DNA from: Neomoorella stamsii | GTDB lineage: Bacteria > Bacillota > DSM-521 > Neomoorellales > Neomoorellaceae | DNA: 64,000 bases | NCBI RefSeq assembly: GCF_002995805.1 | Contig: NZ_PVXL01000055.1 | Span: 1 to 64,000, forward strand | Direction: 5' to 3' | Program-made: the position numbers and the translations under genes | The notes under the pieces: generated by a model | Seen by the model: the letters and a program-made list of their open reading frames with translations, nothing else | Told to the model about the DNA's origin: nothing | Database searches by the model: none | Shown here: piece by piece, positions 54,191 through 62,800 of the stretch | Layout: each line of letters begins with the position of its first letter | Position numbering within the stretch: the stretch's first letter is position 1

Positions 54191-54943
54191 TTGGCCTACG
54201 AAGAGAGAAGCTACCGCCGGCTTTTTGCCCAGGAAGACCTGGTCCATTTCCAGGTGGCCTATAAAGAAACCGACCTGGACATCGGCATCCCTAAAGCGCA
54301 GTTTAAACCGGAACTGGTCAGGCAGGCGGAAGAGATCATTCGCCATTATCGCTGGCAACTGGAGGCTTATCTCGCCAAGGACCCTGTTTTTGCCCGTACC
54401 CTGGTACCCCATGATGTACTGGAGGAAGCCCCGCCTATAGCCAGGGAAATGGCGGCTGCAGCCAGTCTGGCTGGCGTTGGACCCATGGCGGCGGTAGCCG
54501 GGGCCATGGCCCAGTATGTTGCCACCGACCTTGTAGGGCCAGGGGGAGAAATCATTGTGGAAAACGGCGGCGATATTTATTTAAACAGTAGCCGTTCCCG
54601 GCTCATCGGCATTTTTGCCGGTGCTTCACCCTTCAGCCACCGCCTGGCCTTAAAGGTTGAGCCGCGAATGTGCCCTTTAGGCATCTGCACCTCTTCCGGC
54701 ACCGTTGGCCCTTCTTTGAGTTTTGGGCGGGCCGATGCGGCCGTTATCCTGGCCACTTCCGCAGCCCTGGCCGACGCCGTGGCCACAGCTGCGGGTAATA
54801 CCGTCCAGGAACCTGCTGATGTGGAAAAGGCCGCCCGCCTGGCCGCAAAAATTCCTGGTGTCCTGGGGGCGGTAATCATTGCCGGTGATAAACTGGCGGC
54901 CTGGGGCCGGGTAGATCTGGTTCGTATTGAAGGACGGGTATAG
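54191..54943 (+). CDS. UPF0280 (ApbE-like) protein, third member of the homocysteine system
   Basis: 250 aa. MAAVAGAMAQYVATDLV near 95, IIVENGGDIYLNSS near 118, and the single-cysteine CPLGICTSSGTVGPSLSFG near 160 are typical of UPF0280 (methanogen MA1715 type), related in fold to the flavin transferase ApbE. In methanogens MA1715 is linked to the same sulfide-based homocysteine route. TTG start two bases after the ferredoxin gene, no nearer Shine-Dalgarno, so translational coupling is likely. Confidence 0.85.
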   Translation: MAYEERSYRRLFAQEDLVHFQVAYKETDLDIGIPKAQFKPELVRQAEEIIRHYRWQLEAYLAKDPVFARTLVPHDVLEEAPPIAREMAAAASLAGVGPMAAVAGAMAQYVATDLVGPGGEIIVENGGDIYLNSSRSRLIGIFAGASPFSHRLALKVEPRMCPLGICTSSGTVGPSLSFGRADAAVILATSAALADAVATAAGNTVQEPADVEKAARLAAKIPGVLGAVIIAGDKLAAWGRVDLVRIEGRV

Positions 54944-55030
54944 TTGTTAATTAAAATACGGAGATTTTGGACCCGGCCTGGCCTTGACTTTAGCTGTAAT
55001 CCGTACTATAATAACTTTTGCAGTTGTTAA

Positions 55031-55107
55031 GCGCCCGTAGCTCAGGTGGATAGAGTAACGGAATCCGAGTCCGGAGGCCGCAGGTTCGAATCCTGCCGGG
55101 CGCGCCA
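55031..55107 (+). tRNA. tRNA-Arg (anticodon CCG)
   Basis: Cloverleaf with acceptor GCGCCCG/CGGGCGC, anticodon loop ATCCGAG, T-loop TTCGAAT and encoded CCA. The D-arm carries a GAGT variant and the top anticodon-stem pair is A-G; otherwise normal. Confidence 0.93.
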
Positions 55108-55112
55108 TCTAT

Positions 55113-55188
<76 letters not shown>

Positions 55189-55200
55189 GAAATATCAAGC

Positions 55201-55228
55201 TCCCTGGCTTCCTGCCAGGGACTTTTTT
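55201..55228 (+). terminator. Terminator of the tRNA-Arg/Lys transcript
   Basis: TCCCTGGC (55201-55208) / GCCAGGGA (55214-55221) then C and six T. Confidence 0.9.
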
Positions 55229-55624
55229 ATGCCGGTCACCGGGGCGGCTGCCGCAATGGTCTTAAAGAAGTTATAGTGGCGTAATCGCTCTTGCCAAGTT
55301 TTAATATTTTTTGTTTACAACGCTGGTGATTTATACTTACTTTTAAGCCTTCCACTCCTGTGGAGGGTTTTTCTTTATCCCAGTAGCGCCTCCGTTTTCT
55401 AGCAGTTTTATTTAACAGTCGCCCGTTATTAAGTCCATACTAACGCAAGGGTAAATTCCCAGCAAAAACTATAACTATATTTCATGCTAATAATGAGAGG
55501 ATTTTATGTTTATTCGTTGAAAAAGATAGTTAGGAAGTATTGGCCTTCAAGTGGATCAAAAACGGCCATTATAAAATCGCTGCAGGGGAAAAGCCATAAA
55601 AAATAAAGAAAAGGGAAAAAGACG
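55229..55624. other. Gene-free left boundary of the accessory island
   Basis: About 395 bases with no gene. It holds a stretch (about 55286-55330: GCTCTTGCC, AT-rich run, CAACGCTGGTGAT) very like the one at 243-284, probably an insertion-sequence end left behind, and a hairpin CCTTCCAC / GTGGAGGG with TTTTT (about 55349-55372) that acts as an orphan terminator. From about 55440 the sequence is AT-rich and must contain the promoter of the ABC-transporter genes, which I could not pin down. Confidence 0.45.
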
Positions 55625-56410
55625 ATGGCCGTACTTACACCCGGAAACGTCGCCAGGCCAATCCTGTGCGCCCGCAATTTATGGAAGTCATTCGGACACA
55701 TCGTGGCCCTGCGGGGAGTAAACCTCGATGTATTCGAGGGCGAGGTTGTGGCACTGGTGGGGGACAACGGTGCTGGCAAGTCAACCCTGATCAAGATTTT
55801 ATCCGGGGTTTACAAACCTGATAAAGGCGAAATTTACATAGCCGGGAGGCTTTTTAAGCGACTGACTCCAGCACAGGCTTTAAAGAATGGTATTACAACA
55901 GTATATCAGGATTTGGCTCTTGTCGACTGCCGCGATATTTGCAGCAATGTCTTCCTGGGCCGGGAACCAACGCGTGCCGGTTTTCTAATTGACAAGAAAA
56001 AAATGGAAACCGAAACAGCTTCACTTCTGAAAAGGTTAAAGATAAATATTCCTTCAATAAATGTTCTTGTCAGCAGCCTGTCAGGCGGTCAGCGTCAGGC
56101 TTTAGCTATAGCCAGGGCCATCCATAAGGGTGGTCGGGTTATGATTCTTGATGAGCCGACGGCGGCTATGGGCCTTCAAGAAACAAAACAGGTGTTGGTC
56201 TTAATTAATACCCTCAGGGAGCAAGGTTATGCCGTAATTTTAATCAGTCATAACCTTCAGCAGGTCTTTTCTATTGCTGATCGCATCTGTGTCCTCCGAC
56301 ACGGTGAATCTGTGGGGCATTTTATTGTTCGTGACACCAGTCCCGATGAGGTAGTAAAACTAATGACGGGAACGCAGGATAAGTCGCAAACAATTAGATC
56401 GGGGATGTGA
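55625..56410 (+). CDS. Sugar-type ABC transporter, ATP-binding protein (single domain)
   Basis: 261 aa. Walker A VGDNGAGKSTLIKILSG (about 41), Q-loop TVYQDLALVDCRDICSNVFLGRE, signature LSGGQRQALAIARA (about 148), Walker B VMILDEPTAAMG. The FrcA/RbsA-like CUT2 class, but with one ATPase domain instead of the two of RbsA. First gene of the island; the permease follows after 10 bases. Confidence 0.88.
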   Translation: MAVLTPGNVARPILCARNLWKSFGHIVALRGVNLDVFEGEVVALVGDNGAGKSTLIKILSGVYKPDKGEIYIAGRLFKRLTPAQALKNGITTVYQDLALVDCRDICSNVFLGREPTRAGFLIDKKKMETETASLLKRLKINIPSINVLVSSLSGGQRQALAIARAIHKGGRVMILDEPTAAMGLQETKQVLVLINTLREQGYAVILISHNLQQVFSIADRICVLRHGESVGHFIVRDTSPDEVVKLMTGTQDKSQTIRSGM

Positions 56411-56420
56411 TTTAAGCTCC

Positions 56421-57383
56421 ATGGCGCGGGTTAAGCCGCACGTCTGGTTGCAGATAAACTCGGTGCAGACAATATTATTTGGGCTATTATTGCTGTTGGT
56501 AATTACTTTATCCTTGTCCTCTCCTTTTTTCTGGCGATGGGAAAACTTGAGAAATATATTGGACCAAAGTACCCTTAATATTATCATTGGCGTTGGTATG
56601 ACATTAATAATCTCTTCCGGCGGCATTGATCTTTCGGCAGGGGCTATAGTTGCTTTAAGTGGTGTAGTTATGGCTGTTGCCATGCATTTCTGGTTCCTTT
56701 CGGTAGCTGCTTCCATTATTATGGGGATGGCCGTAGGGTTAATAGTTGGATTAATTAATGGGTCCCTTATAGCGCTATTCCTTTTAAACCCATTTATTGT
56801 TACCCTGGCTTCAATGTCCGCTATCCGGGGTCTGACCTTAATTATTACCAAAGGCATCCCTATTTCCAGCTTTCCGGAAGGCTTTACATGGTTCGGGAGC
56901 GGAGAGGTGGGCATATTCCCTGTACCTGTTGTTATTGCTACGCTGGTCGCCATCCTGGGTGCTTTTGTCCTGAACAATACGAAGCTAGGTTATTATACTC
57001 TGGCCCTGGGTGGCAATGAAGAAGCCCTGCGTTTATGCGGAGTTTCCACAGTAACTTTTAAAATTATTGTATATATGCTTGGGGCTCTTACCGCGGCTTT
57101 AGCAGGGTTAGTGCTGACCGCAAGGCTTAACAGTGCCGATCCTACGGCTGGATATATGATGGAACTAGATGCTATTGCCACGGTAGTTCTCGGAGGAACT
57201 TGCATAAAAGGCGGCAGGGGGAGTATAGGGGGTACTGTGCTTGCAGGTCTCCTTTTGGCGGTATTACATAACGGGCTGACCATTCATGGAATTGCCTCCT
57301 ACTATCAACAGTTAACAACAGGTGTGATTATCCTCGCAACTGTCCTCGTAACTGAATTAAAATCCCGGACAAGTGGTGATTAA
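56421..57383 (+). CDS. Sugar-type ABC transporter, permease (RbsC-like)
   Basis: 320 aa, eight to ten hydrophobic segments. GGIDLSAGAIVALSGVV (about 72), NPFIVTLASMSAIRGL (about 128) and GGTCIKGGRGSIGGTVLAGLLLAVLHNG (about 263) are RbsC/CUT2 landmarks. ATG 56421. This class takes up ribose, other pentoses, autoinducer-2 and nucleosides. The binding protein of the system is probably the lipoprotein at 61641. Confidence 0.88.
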   Translation: MARVKPHVWLQINSVQTILFGLLLLLVITLSLSSPFFWRWENLRNILDQSTLNIIIGVGMTLIISSGGIDLSAGAIVALSGVVMAVAMHFWFLSVAASIIMGMAVGLIVGLINGSLIALFLLNPFIVTLASMSAIRGLTLIITKGIPISSFPEGFTWFGSGEVGIFPVPVVIATLVAILGAFVLNNTKLGYYTLALGGNEEALRLCGVSTVTFKIIVYMLGALTAALAGLVLTARLNSADPTAGYMMELDAIATVVLGGTCIKGGRGSIGGTVLAGLLLAVLHNGLTIHGIASYYQQLTTGVIILATVLVTELKSRTSGD

Positions 57384-57389
57384 ATCTTT

Positions 57390-58196
57390 ATGACCATGAT
57401 GCAAGGAAAAAAGGTACGGCATACCAGGAAGGCTTTGATCGAAACTGCCTTACTGGGTCATGGTTTACCATCTCTCACCAATGACTATATATTACGAGAA
57501 TGGAGACATAGTACCTCCATAGCTCTGGTGTGGCTGGAAAATGGGCGGATTACTTTCGGTAACATTAAGGAGTTTCTGCAGCTTAGGGGTAATCCAGATA
57601 TGGAGCGCATCGATGCCAGCAACCTTTCGGTGGCCATAAGAGAAAGGGTTAGTGGCTATATGACCGCCGCGGCAGTAATGAGGGTTGCGGCTCAAACAGG
57701 AAACTTTATTGTAGTTACTGCCGGTATGGGAGGAATTAGAGGAAAAATTTTATCTAATGATCTGGTAACCTTGAGCCAGATGCCCATTGTCCTGGTAGCC
57801 AGTTCTCCTAAAGATACATTGGATTTGCCAGCCACCTTGGGCTACCTGCGAGGGCAAGGAGTGTGCTTAATTGGTAATGGTACCGATCAGTGCAACGGTT
57901 TTCTGTTCATAAAAGAAAGTTTTCCCTTGGACGGGGTTTATTGCGGCCAAAAGGTTGAGGAGCTCATTAAGAATGGCCCATGTCTGATCTTAAACCCCCT
58001 GCCTCTTTGCTTGCGTTTCACCGATGGTACCATCCTGGCTAATGCTACAGCGCAGGGGGAAGCGGCAGCCAGGCAAATGCGTCAATTTCACCCGGCCGTA
58101 AACGCTGCCCTTGACCGCCTTACCGGAGGCAAAGCTTCCATATTGCAGCTGCGTTCTCTGATGGACAACATCGATCTGGCACTTAGCTTACACTGA
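57390..58196 (+). CDS. Divergent pseudouridine-5'-phosphate glycosidase-like protein
   Basis: 268 aa, shorter than PsuG (about 310). By recalled alignment with E. coli PsuG: IETALLGHGLP keeps the catalytic glutamate (Glu31), LSNDLVTL keeps the metal aspartate (Asp149), ASSPKDTLDLP keeps Lys166, and DNIDLA keeps the asparagine near 289. The Schiff-base lysine Lys93 falls on an arginine (ERIDASNLS) and His137 is missing. It may therefore cleave or bind a different C- or N-glycosyl substrate. Seven bases after the permease gene; PfkB kinase and transporter nearby fit nucleoside catabolism. Confidence 0.7.
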   Translation: MTMMQGKKVRHTRKALIETALLGHGLPSLTNDYILREWRHSTSIALVWLENGRITFGNIKEFLQLRGNPDMERIDASNLSVAIRERVSGYMTAAAVMRVAAQTGNFIVVTAGMGGIRGKILSNDLVTLSQMPIVLVASSPKDTLDLPATLGYLRGQGVCLIGNGTDQCNGFLFIKESFPLDGVYCGQKVEELIKNGPCLILNPLPLCLRFTDGTILANATAQGEAAARQMRQFHPAVNAALDRLTGGKASILQLRSLMDNIDLALSLH

Positions 58197-58231
58197 GAAG
58201 TTTAGTGAGAGGGATAGGAGATTACCTGCAT

Positions 58232-59299
58232 ATGGAGTTTAAAGAACGCATGACCCCGTTGGAGCGCATGACAGCCTTTAAGTAAGGTTTACCGGTAGAT
58301 CGTATACCCTGCAGTCCCAGTATTTCGGAGCACGTCTGCCGGCTGATAGGTGTTTCGGTGGCCCGTTACTGTCATTCCTCGCGCTTGATGGCAGAGACCC
58401 ATATAATTGCCTTTAAAATTTATCAATATGATTCCGTCGGCGTAGGGCCTAATTTTTATGGGCTGGCAGAGGCAATGGGAGCCAGACTACGGTTTTCAGA
58501 CAATGACCGTCCCCAGCTGGCGGAACCGGCCATCCGCTCTTATAGTGAAATCAGCCATCTGGAACCAGTTGATGCTGAACATGCCGGCCGGCTCCCACTT
58601 TATTTGGAAGCACTGGAAATCATTAATGAAAGTATAGGTCACCAGGTCCCGGTAGGTACAGGAATAGGTGGCCCTTTTACCACGGCTGCTTTTCTAAGAG
58701 GGGTCGAGGATTTTCTTAAAGACTTACGTAGAAACCCCGAGTTCGTCCACAGCCTGTTACAGTTGACTACCCGAAGCATCATCAACTACATAGAAGCAGC
58801 CAGAAAAAGGGGCTTTTCCTGCAGTATAGGTGACCCGCTGGCTTCGGCCAGCGTTATTAGCCCCCGCCATTTCCGGGAATTTGTGAAGCCCTACCTGACC
58901 AAGATCGCCGCCTGGGTCAAGGCGGCAGGTGGTAGCGGACCTTCACTGCATATCTGTGGTGATACCAGGGCTATCTGGGCAGACATGGCCGACACGGGCG
59001 TAAGTGCCATTAGTCTGGATAACCAGGTGAGTCTGGAGGAAGCTAAAAGGGCTGTGGGGACAAGGGTGGCCCTCAAAAGTAACGTGGCACCGGTGGAAGT
59101 TCTCCTACACGGAACAAGGGATGCAGTCCTCGCTGCAGCGAAGGAATGTATACGCCAGGCTTTTGACAACCCCAAGGGCTTTATCCTGGGCTCGGGGTGT
59201 TCCGTTGCTTTAAACACGCCACCTGACAATATTCTGGCCCTTATGGAGGCGGCACGAATCTACGGCAGGATGCCGATTGATCCCAAGAGGCTGAATTAA
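58232..59299 (+). pseudogene. UroD/MtaA-like methyltransferase with an in-frame stop at codon 18
   Basis: An ATG at 58232 starts MEFKERMTPLERMTAFK, then TAA (58283-58285), and the same frame continues GLPVDRIPCSPSISEHVCRL into the family body: ETHIIAFKIYQYDSVGVGPNFYGLAEAMG, PVGTGIGGPFTTAAFLRG, HICGDTRAIWADMADTGVSAISLDNQVSLEEAK, GSGCSVALNTP. Uroporphyrinogen-decarboxylase-type proteins such as MtaA move methyl groups between corrinoid proteins and acceptors; HxCG in HICGD fits the zinc site. One base change explains the stop. A GTG at 58358 could reinitiate but would lose about 42 residues. Confidence 0.8.
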
Positions 59300-59349
59300 C
59301 GGGTAAATATTTACCAAAGTAAACTTTTAAGATTGGAGAACCGGAGCAG

Positions 59350-60013
59350 ATGAAACCCAGTATGCTGGCATCCTTTGATGGCTTACGTGAGCAAAACCTG
59401 ATGGCGCTGAAGGAGGCTAAGGAAAATGGTGCCAAGGTAGTGGGCATATATTGCACCTATGGTCCCCGGGAGCTGGTGCTGGCTGCGGGGGCTATTCCTG
59501 TGGGGCTTTGTGGTACCAGGCACCCGGGGTTATTGTGTAGGGGATTCAGAGACACCCCGGATTTTACTTACCGGCACGCCGGTTGGCGTGGGGAGTGAAA
59601 AAGTGGTCGCCTTGGTCGAAGAGTGCGGTGGGCTAGTGGTGGCTATGGAAAACTGTAGCGGTTACAAGACAGTCGGTTTAAAGATAGATGAAAGCGACCA
59701 GCGCGACCCTCTCCTGCTTCTCGCTGAAAAATATCTTAAAATACCATGTTCAATTATGTCCCCTAACGGGAGAAGGTTAGAACTCCTCCGACAGATGGTG
59801 AGAGACTTCCAGGTTGATGGTGTAATAGATTTAACCTGGCGAGCCTGCCACACCTATAATATAGAGTCCTATTTTGTGGCAGATTTAATCAAAAACCATT
59901 TTGGGCTGCCGTTTTTGCAATTGGAAACAGACTACTCTACTTTAGATCGGGAAAACCTGCGTGTCAGGATAGGCGCCTTTATCGAAATGGTTATTGAGAA
60001 TAATTTCAGGAGG
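59350..60013 (+). pseudogene. 2-Hydroxyacyl-CoA-dehydratase-like (HgdB-type) gene with internal deletion and frameshift
   Basis: The first 55 codons (SMLASFDGLREQNLMALKE, VVGIYCTYGPRELVLAAGAIPVGLCGTRH) are the normal N-terminus of the D-component/HgdB family. Near 59510-59545 the frame changes and the protein resumes at TPRILLTGTPVGVGSEKVVALVEECGGLVVAMENCSGYKT and runs to the natural end RVRIGAFIEM. The middle, about 170-200 residues with the CP-x-x cluster region, is missing. It cannot be a working dehydratase or double-cubane protein. The next gene starts at 60021. Confidence 0.8.
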
Positions 60014-60020
60014 AAAAAAT

Positions 60021-60572
60021 ATGGCGAGGGATGAGCAGATTTACTTTCAGACGCGGGAAGTTCTTAAGGAACTTATTACCCCTGGCACTTATAACCCGGG
60101 TACCATCCTCGTGGTTTCGTGCAGTATCAGCCGCGTTGAAGGACGCCGTGAAGATACCACCGGCGACCCTCACCTGGCCGCAGTTATCTGCCGGGCTATC
60201 TGGGAATTTTGTCCTCCCGAAATACAGATGGCTGTACAATGCTGCGAGCACTTGAATCGGGCATTGATAGTTGAGCGGGAATTAATGGTGGAAAAAGGGC
60301 TGGTAGAGGTAAGTGTTATTCCCGTCCCGGAAGCGGGGGGAACCTTTGCCGCTGTTGCTTACCAACATTTTTTTAAGAATCCGGTAGTGGTAGAGAGTAT
60401 TACAGCGGATTTGGGCATTGACATTGGCTTAACGATGATCGGAATGCATTTGAAACCGGTAGTGAAGCCGCTGCTCCTGGCTAATGAATATATTGGTGGT
60501 GCCCGGATAGTTGCAGCGCGTACGCGCCCTAAGCTGATTGGGGGCGCGCGTGCTAAATACCCGGGGCAGTGA
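60021..60572 (+). CDS. UPF0340 (DUF436, YwlG-like) protein
   Basis: 183 aa, normal length. The family pattern is clear: ILVVSCSISRVEGRR (about 30), AVQCCEHLNRALIVER (about 71), PVPEAGGTFAAVAYQ (about 105), GIDIGLTMIGMHLKPVV (about 138). Function of UPF0340 is unknown; the conserved cysteines and histidine suggest a nucleotide or sugar-phosphate site. ATG behind CAGGAGG. Intact despite two damaged neighbours. Confidence 0.85.
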   Translation: MARDEQIYFQTREVLKELITPGTYNPGTILVVSCSISRVEGRREDTTGDPHLAAVICRAIWEFCPPEIQMAVQCCEHLNRALIVERELMVEKGLVEVSVIPVPEAGGTFAAVAYQHFFKNPVVVESITADLGIDIGLTMIGMHLKPVVKPLLLANEYIGGARIVAARTRPKLIGGARAKYPGQ

Positions 60573-60608
60573 AAACTAAAACAGGCAAGCTAGGGGGATT
60601 GCTACTGG

Positions 60609-61547
60609 ATGAAAGTACTAGGGCTGGGTACTGCCGCAATGGATATTGTCTTGCAATGTGAGAGTTTACCCCGGGAAGACGGCTTTGCTTTTGTCCATTA
60701 TGAGAGCCTCTTTCCGGGAGGAAGCTGCGCCAACGTTCTGGTAGCCCTGGCCAGGATGGGAGTGGACACCAGCCTGGTAGCTAAAATTGGCGACGACAAA
60801 TACGGAGAAGCCTTCCGGGAAGATATAGTCAGGTCAGGTGTATGCGCCAGATACCTCTTTACCCGTCCCGGCGGTATTACCCTTCACACCTTCGTAACGC
60901 TGGCTCCAAATGGTGCGCGGGCTATTTTCTGCCACCTGGGCGATAGCTTGTTAGACCTGGCGGAAGATGAGGTAGTTCCCCAAATGTTACAGGGAGTAAA
61001 GGTCTTTTATACAGACATGTTCCCCGGCCGGCCTGCCCTTAAATTGGCCCGTCTCAGCCGCGAGCTGGGCGTTAGAGTCGTCTTCAACCTGGAGTGCGCC
61101 CCCTCCTTTATGCAACTATGCCGGGTAACCATGGCAAAAATTGAGGAGATGATCTCTCTTTGCGATCTGCTTTGCATGTCCCGGGAGGGACTCTTTGAAC
61201 TCACAGGAGTTGAGGACCCGCAGGTTGCCGGCCAGACGCTCTACCAGCGTTACCGGCCCACTGAAGGAATAGTTTCTACCTGTGGCACCCAAGGAGCAAT
61301 TTGGTGGTTGGGAGATAAGACAAGCATATTTGCCCCGGCTTTTAACATCCAAGCTATCGATACGACAGGAGCGGGGGATGCGTTTATTGCAGGGCTAATA
61401 TATGCCTATTTCTGCCAGGAGATGGGGCGACAACGGGCGCTGGAATTTGCTAACGCTTGCGGGGCAATCAAGTGCACCCAGCTGGGTGCCCGCTTCAAGG
61501 CCAGTTTAGAGGAGGTGAATTCTTTTCTAACCCGGAATAATCAATAA
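60609..61547 (+). CDS. PfkB-family sugar/nucleoside kinase
   Basis: 312 aa. GGSCANVLVALARMG (about 38, substrate loop), AKIGDDKYGEAF (about 59), and the ATP/anion-hole motif DTTGAGDAFIAGLIYAY (about 255) with the catalytic aspartate. Ribokinase-like; together with the PsuG-like protein it may act as a PsuK (pseudouridine kinase) analogue. Starts at ATG 60609 after AGGGGGA. Confidence 0.87.
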   Translation: MKVLGLGTAAMDIVLQCESLPREDGFAFVHYESLFPGGSCANVLVALARMGVDTSLVAKIGDDKYGEAFREDIVRSGVCARYLFTRPGGITLHTFVTLAPNGARAIFCHLGDSLLDLAEDEVVPQMLQGVKVFYTDMFPGRPALKLARLSRELGVRVVFNLECAPSFMQLCRVTMAKIEEMISLCDLLCMSREGLFELTGVEDPQVAGQTLYQRYRPTEGIVSTCGTQGAIWWLGDKTSIFAPAFNIQAIDTTGAGDAFIAGLIYAYFCQEMGRQRALEFANACGAIKCTQLGARFKASLEEVNSFLTRNNQ

Positions 61548-61640
61548 AACAATAAAATGGGGGCCTTAAAGAAGGGCCGCCAACAGGTATACTTGTTTGG
61601 TGATAAATATATTCAAAAAGAGAGGGTGGAGACTTTAAGT

Positions 61641-62714
61641 ATGCGGAAGTTCTTGGCATTCGCGTTAGTATTTGTCCTATTGATAGGTATAGCGGGTTGT
61701 TCAGGCAAAGGGGGAACTGCGAATAACAACCCCCAAACCGCCAATACCCAACCCCCGGCAACTGTGAATAATAAAGCCTTTAAAGAAGCGGAAGCCGAGC
61801 TCCTAAAATCCCTGCAACCCCTTCCCAAAGCCTCGCAAAAATATAAAATTGCTGCCCTGTTAATTACCCTGGCCAATCCATTTTGGGTTACTGTGAAAGA
61901 AGGGTATGAAGATGCAGCCAGAGAATATGGCGTAACAGTAGATGTGATGTCCGCCCCCAAAGAAGATGATGTAAATTCTCAACTGGAAACCCTGAAAACC
62001 ATTGTTAGCAAAGATTATAACGCCATTGCTATCTCGGCTATTACACCGTTTAACCTGGTCCCCGGCGTTGCTGCAGCCACAAAAAAAGGCATACCGGTAG
62101 TCGCAGTGGGTACCAGTGTAGACCAGGAAGCAGCTACCAGAGCTGGGGCCAGGGTCCAGGCTTTTATTACCTCCAATTTTGAAGATCAGGGTAAACTGGG
62201 TGCCGAGTATATAATTAAAAAAATAGGTGCTGGCAAAGTGGCGATAATTGAAGGGCTCCCCGGTGCAGCCCAGAGTGAGGCCCGCAAAACAGGTGCTAAG
62301 AAAGCCTTTGAAGGTAACAAAGATATTACCCTGGTGGCAATCCAGCCGGGTAACTGGGACAGGCAAAAGGCTTATAATATAGCGGCCAACCTTATTCAGG
62401 CCCACCCCGACTTAAAGGGTATCTTTTGTGCCAATGATGTTATGGCTTTGGGCGCTGTGGAGGCCCTCAAGGCAGCTGGTAAGAAAGACCAGGTAACAGT
62501 GGTTGGCGTTGATTTTATCGATGATGCCCGTAAATCCATAGCCAAAGGAGAATTAGATGCCTCAGTGGCTATGTCGCCCTACCTTTTCGGCAAAGGTGGT
62601 TTAATTCTTGCCCTGAAAGTTTTGGAAGGGCACGAAATAAAGCAAGAGATTTACTGGACCCCCCTGGCAATTGTAGATAGGGAGAATGTGAACTCTTTTG
62701 AAGGATGGAAGTAG
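61641..62714 (+). CDS. Sugar/nucleoside-type ABC transporter substrate-binding lipoprotein
   Basis: 357 aa. Signal peptide with lipobox LIGIAGCSG (Cys at about 19), a Asn/Thr/Pro-rich linker, then a periplasmic-binding protein I fold: KIAALLITLANPFWVTVKEGYEDAAREYGV (about 68), IAISAITPFNLVPGV, GVDFIDDARKSIAKGELDASVAMSP (about 295). CUT2/RbsB class. Preferred start ATG 61641; AGAGGGTGGAG upstream. Probably serves the ATPase/permease pair at 55.6-57.4 kb. A terminator follows. Confidence 0.9.
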   Translation: MRKFLAFALVFVLLIGIAGCSGKGGTANNNPQTANTQPPATVNNKAFKEAEAELLKSLQPLPKASQKYKIAALLITLANPFWVTVKEGYEDAAREYGVTVDVMSAPKEDDVNSQLETLKTIVSKDYNAIAISAITPFNLVPGVAAATKKGIPVVAVGTSVDQEAATRAGARVQAFITSNFEDQGKLGAEYIIKKIGAGKVAIIEGLPGAAQSEARKTGAKKAFEGNKDITLVAIQPGNWDRQKAYNIAANLIQAHPDLKGIFCANDVMALGAVEALKAAGKKDQVTVVGVDFIDDARKSIAKGELDASVAMSPYLFGKGGLILALKVLEGHEIKQEIYWTPLAIVDRENVNSFEGWK

Positions 62715-62737
62715 GCAATACTTCATTAGAATGACAG

Positions 62738-62766
62738 GCCGATGACGAAACGCTCATCGGCTTTTG
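62738..62766 (+). terminator. Terminator after the binding-protein gene
   Basis: GCCGATGA (62738-62745) / TCATCGGC (62754-62761) followed by TTTT. Ends the transporter transcript. Confidence 0.85.
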
Positions 62767-62800
62767 TCCATAAATTAATCCAATACTATGGTGACTGGAT

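Noticed and set aside
58283..58285. Recoded stop (pyrrolysine or selenocysteine) in the methyltransferase gene
   Set aside because: The codon is TAA. Pyrrolysine uses TAG and selenocysteine TGA, and the site is in the N-terminus, not the active centre.
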